This document shows, piece after piece, positions 61,477-64,000 of a DNA stretch of 64,000 nt. The position numbers and the translations under genes were made by a program. The notes beneath the pieces were generated by a model. That model saw only the letters and a list, made by a program, of their open reading frames with translations, did no database searches and was not told the DNA's origin. This stretch comes from Demequina sp. TMPB413 (GTDB taxonomy: Bacteria; Actinomycetota; Actinomycetes; Actinomycetales; Demequinaceae): NCBI RefSeq assembly GCF_020447105.2, contig NZ_CP096184.1, positions 1 to 64,000 of the forward strand. Reading direction: 5' to 3'. Position 1 is the first letter of the stretch; each line of letters starts with the position of its first letter.

Positions 61477-62399
61477 ATGCGCAGGACAGGAAGAGGGGGG
61501 GTGTCGCGCTGAGCGCGCTAGCCCTCGTCGTGATGAGCGGCGTTGCCGCAGCCGCTGAGGTCGAAGACACCACCGTCGCCGATGCCGTCGACGCGATCTA
61601 TGCGATCGATGATGTGCTCGTGCCGGAGGCTATCCAGGTCGCTACAGCCGATGACTCCGTGGTGGTCGGTGACATGAGCGTCGACCTCTCGAGGGAGGCT
61701 GAGGACGGCGTGGTTCTTTCGGGTGGCGGTAGCGATCTGACGATCGATCTACCGTTTGCGGATCAGGCCGACGCTGCGGACCTGATCGACGGCACCGTGG
61801 TGTTCGACAACAACAACGGGTCAACGACCACGCCCTTGATCCACGGTGACGGGTCGTTGCAGATCGTCACCACGATCGCCGACGCCTACGCGCCTTTTGA
61901 GTACGCCTACGAACTCAACCCCGGCGAGGGCGGGGCTTTGGTCGTGACCGAGGACGGTGGCGTTGATGTGGTCGCAGCGGATGGCTGGGTGATAGCCCAC
62001 ATCGAAGCGCCGTGGGCGATGGACGCTGAAGGGCGACCGGTCCCCACCGCCTACGAAGTGAGCGGCACCGTACTCACTCAAGTGATCGCGCACGGAGACG
62101 GGTACGCATACCCGATCGTGGCGGACCCGAAGTTCACTCAGACGTGGTGGAACAAGACGCTCTATTTCAACAAGACCGAGTCTGCGGTGGTTGCCGCTGG
62201 CGCAGCGTCTGCCTCGTGGATCGCAGGCTATTTCGGGCTTCCGGGCAGGGTCATCTCAGGGGCGCTAGCCGGCTACGCCTCGGCCTTCGGTATCTACGCC
62301 GCAGCCGGCAAGTGCGGGAAACTGGTGTGGTACGTGGGCTACCCAACGCCAGTGCCTCAGCCGTACTGGGGCGGCGAAGCGGGGGGGTACTGCAAGTGA
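61477..62399 (+). CDS. Module A secreted protein, start and body joined by a -1 shift at a G7 run
   Basis: AGGAGG is followed five bases later by ATG 61477. That frame encodes MRRTGRGG, reaches seven G (61495-61501) and stops at TGA 61510-61512. A -1 shift on the G run joins it to the long frame ending at 62399, giving about 307 residues with an ideal signal peptide: basic n-region, then [20 protein letters not shown] and cleavage near AAAA/EVED. Then come an N-terminal domain (to about 200) containing [12 protein letters not shown] and ending YPIVADP, and a C-terminal Gly/Ala-rich hydrophobic domain with [14 protein letters not shown] and two Cys. The same long frame has an ATG at 61452 without a ribosome site. 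Paralogue of the gene at 63002. The small gene at 62396 overlaps its stop (GTGA). Confidence 0.7.
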
Positions 62400-62704
62400 C
62401 CGGTTACGACATCGCCTTGAGTGTCGCGCTCGGCCTGGTCGCCGCAACACTCCAACGCTCGGTGCCCCTCCGCGGGTTCGCGTGGCGGTACTCGTCCGCC
62501 CGGTTGTCTCTAGCCGCACAGTGCTTGATGGTCGTCGTGCTTGTCGCCGGACTGCTGTGGGGTCCAGAGGACAGAACGTGGGCGCTCCTGTTGGCGGGCT
62601 GGATGGGAGGCGTCGTCATTGGCGACGTTGTGTCAGTGTTGCGCCCGCAGACGCCACGGGATGCGGACACCGACGCAACCCCTCAGCGTGGTCGCCCGAG
62701 TTGA
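62396..62704 (+). CDS. Small membrane protein of module A, possible immunity-type partner
   Basis: A 102-residue protein with about three hydrophobic segments ([53 protein letters not shown]) and a polar tail. The GTG start overlaps the secreted-protein stop (GTGA), so the two are translated together. Not recognised as a known family. A small membrane protein coupled to a secreted protein with a hydrophobic C-terminal domain is the usual look of a bacteriocin/immunity pair, but that is inference only. Confidence 0.65.
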   Translation: MTGYDIALSVALGLVAATLQRSVPLRGFAWRYSSARLSLAAQCLMVVVLVAGLLWGPEDRTWALLLAGWMGGVVIGDVVSVLRPQTPRDADTDATPQRGRPS

Positions 62705-62830
62705 CGGTCGACTTGGCTCACCCCTTAGCACTCGAACGGGGTCAGGGCTTCGCGATCCGTGAGGGTGGCGGCACCGTCGGTTCAGGCACCGTCACCAAGA
62801 TCAACAAGCAGTCCTCAGCACTCGCTGAAC
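62703..62830 (+). pseudogene. Remnant of a tuf 3' end
   Basis: 62739-62830 matches 61187-61278 (end of tuf plus 19 bases downstream) at 90 of 92 positions, offset 1552 bp. One change replaces the Arg codon in GGRTV by Gly, the other turns the TAG stop into CAG. The 36 bases before it (62703-62738) still align with tuf but at only about 65-70 percent, encoding [12 protein letters not shown] in place of [12 protein letters not shown]. No start or upstream part of tuf is present. Confidence 0.9.
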
Positions 62831-62831
62831 G

Positions 62832-62863
62832 CGAAGGCCCCCGGCGCAAGCCGGGGGCCTTCG
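62832..62863 (+). terminator. Terminator-like hairpin after the tuf remnant
   Basis: A perfect 13-bp stem (62832-62844 with 62851-62863), loop CGCAAG. It corresponds in position to the tuf terminator; the loop-side GCAA and the following CGTCGTCTC are shared, but the stem sequence differs. Confidence 0.75.
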
Positions 62864-63001
62864 TCGTCTCCACGCTGATTTGCCCCCACAAGAGGGGTCT
62901 GTTCGAAGGATCGGCGCTTCACCTAATGTGAATGCACGCCCCCTATGGAGGCGTCGGTGCGGCCGCTGGGGTCACGCCAGATTCTCGGAGTGGAGAAGGC
63001 A

Positions 63002-63945
63002 ATGAAGCAAACACTGAGAGGGGGGGCGTCGCACTGAGTGCGCTGGCGCTCCTAGTGATGTCGGGTGTGACGGCAGGAGCCGAGCCCGAGATCTCAGAAG
63101 CCGCGGAAGCCGTGCAAGCCATCGACGCAATCGTGGGTGGGCTCAGGGCTGATGCAGTCGGCGTCGTTGACGCCAACGCGGAAGTGGTCGCGAGCGACAC
63201 CGTCGTCGAGTTCTCGGCGGACGCGTTGGATGGCATCGCCATCGGTGTTGACGGTGCCCCGGCCATCGAAGTGACACTGCCCTTCGCGGACGCGGCAGAC
63301 GAGGGCGAGATCGTGGACGGTGCTCTCGTCTATGACAATAACAACGGAAGCACGACCACTCCGCTCGTCCATGACGACGGATCGGTGCAGATCCTCACCA
63401 CCATTGCCGACTCAACGGCCCCAACGGATTACGAGTATGACCTCACGCTTGGCCAGGGCTCATCGTTGAGTATCGCGCCGGACGGCGGCGTTGTAGTCAA
63501 AGACTCCGAGGGCGCAGTGGTCGGCGTTGTCGAGAAGCCGTGGGCCTTCGACGCAACGGGTTCACCGGTCTCTACCCACTACGTTGTCGACGGCGATACG
63601 CTGGTGCAGGTGGTTGCGCACGACTCGTCAACCATCTATCCCGTTGTTGCGGATCCGTCAATCAGCTTTGGGTGGGCGATCTACGTGAAGTACTCGAAGG
63701 CCGATGTGAAGACCGTGACTTCGGGGCTCGGGGGTGCGATCAACGACAACGCCGAGTTCGGTCTGATTCTCTGTGGCAAGATCCCCCATTGGGCGGCAAA
63801 GGCTGGTTGCGCGCTCGTGGGCAAGAAGTTCCACACATCGATCTACAACACCTTCAAGGACGCGAAGGCCAACAACCAGTGTGTCGAGGTTCAGCTTGCC
63901 TACATCAGCTACCTACCTGTCTCGTGGAAGCGATACTCATGCTAA
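63002..63945 (+). CDS. Module B secreted protein, start and body joined by a -1 shift at a G7 run
   Basis: GGAG lies six bases before ATG 63002. That frame encodes MKQTLRGG, crosses seven G (63020-63026) and stops at TGA 63035-63037. A -1 shift gives about 314 residues with a signal peptide (KQTLR n-region, [20 protein letters not shown] core). The N-terminal domain parallels module A ([29 protein letters not shown]), but the C-terminal domain (WAIYVKYSKADV, then four Cys up to the final YSC) is different. The long frame has an in-frame ATG at 62932, without ribosome site. The next gene overlaps its end by 7 bases. Confidence 0.7.
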
Positions 63946-64000
63946 GGCGCATCGTCGGTGGTGGGCTCCTTCTAGGAGGCGTGGGAGTCATCGCCCAGTT
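63939..64000 (+). CDS. Start of a small membrane protein of module B, cut by the window end
   Basis: ATG 63939 overlaps the module B stop by 7 bases. The visible part encodes LRRIVGGGLLLGGVGVIAQ, a basic start and a hydrophobic segment, in the same relative position as the small membrane protein of module A. Its sequence is not obviously related to that protein. Length unknown. Confidence 0.55.
   Translation, partial: MLRRIVGGGLLLGGVGVIAQ

Noticed and set aside
61452..62399. Uninterrupted start at ATG 61452 as the real start of module A protein
   Set aside because: Not excluded, but it has no Shine-Dalgarno, uses rare codons (ATA, AGG AGG) that are in fact the ribosome site of ATG 61477, and module B has the same two-frame layout.
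62482..62931. 149-residue frame containing the tuf tail
   Set aside because: It is a chance joining of antisense-like sequence, the tuf remnant whose stop mutated to CAG, and the hairpin; no ribosome site.

Overview
The window is a high-GC chromosomal segment of an actinobacterium. Ribosomal protein order, the secE-nusG-rplKA / rplJL / rpoBC / rpsLG-fusA-tuf layout, GTG/TTG starts, murB next to two MaoC-type dehydratases and the composition of the type VII secretion locus point to Micrococcales, perhaps a Cellulomonadaceae or Demequinaceae relative. The family-level guess is inference only.

Regions. (1) 1-6800: end of an endonuclease/exonuclease/phosphatase-fold gene, a HadA/HadB-like hydratase pair, a purine/xanthine-type NCS2 permease, a LacI-type regulator divergent from an MFS transporter with a perfect 14-bp palindrome between them, and murB. 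(2) 6801-12664, minus strand: a two-component system (histidine kinase plus LuxR-type response regulator) upstream of a MacB-like ABC ATPase/permease pair. A 33-bp tandem repeat and a strong terminator lie at the 3' end. (3) 12826-40244, plus strand: about 27 kb of tightly coupled genes making an unusual type VII secretion (T7SS/ESX-like) locus. It runs from a 2014-residue anchored Ig-like/FnIII protein through MoxR ATPase, DUF58, a cysteine-less transglutaminase-like membrane protein, RDD-FHA, PP2C phosphatase, FHA protein, Ser/Thr kinase, degenerate FHA plus possible winged helix, and an FHA-EccC/EssC ATPase. Two small ESX-like proteins, a helical presumed secreted protein, two unknowns and two related membrane proteins follow. 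No EccB, EccD, EccE, mycosin or EsaA homologue is recognisable. (4) 40272-43290, minus strand: ABC-2 exporter pair and an aspartate-type aminotransferase. (5) 43475-61259: tRNA-Trp and the main transcription/translation operons, with terminators, an L10-type leader and an 820-bp repeat-bearing gap before rpoB. (6) 61260-64000: directly downstream of tuf, two tandem modules. Each has a tuf 3' end (intact in the first, a 1552-bp-shifted remnant in the second), a terminator hairpin, a secreted protein with a shared N-terminal half and an unrelated C-terminal domain, and a short overlapping membrane-protein gene.

The two places most worth attention are the kinase/phosphatase/FHA-wired T7SS locus, and the post-tuf modules. 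In both modules a Shine-Dalgarno/ATG pair and a basic n-region are followed by a run of exactly seven G, and the hydrophobic core of the signal peptide lies in the -1 frame. That suggests poly-G phase variation or programmed slippage of a secreted, possibly bacteriocin-like, protein with its own membrane partner; homopolymer miscalling is the main alternative.
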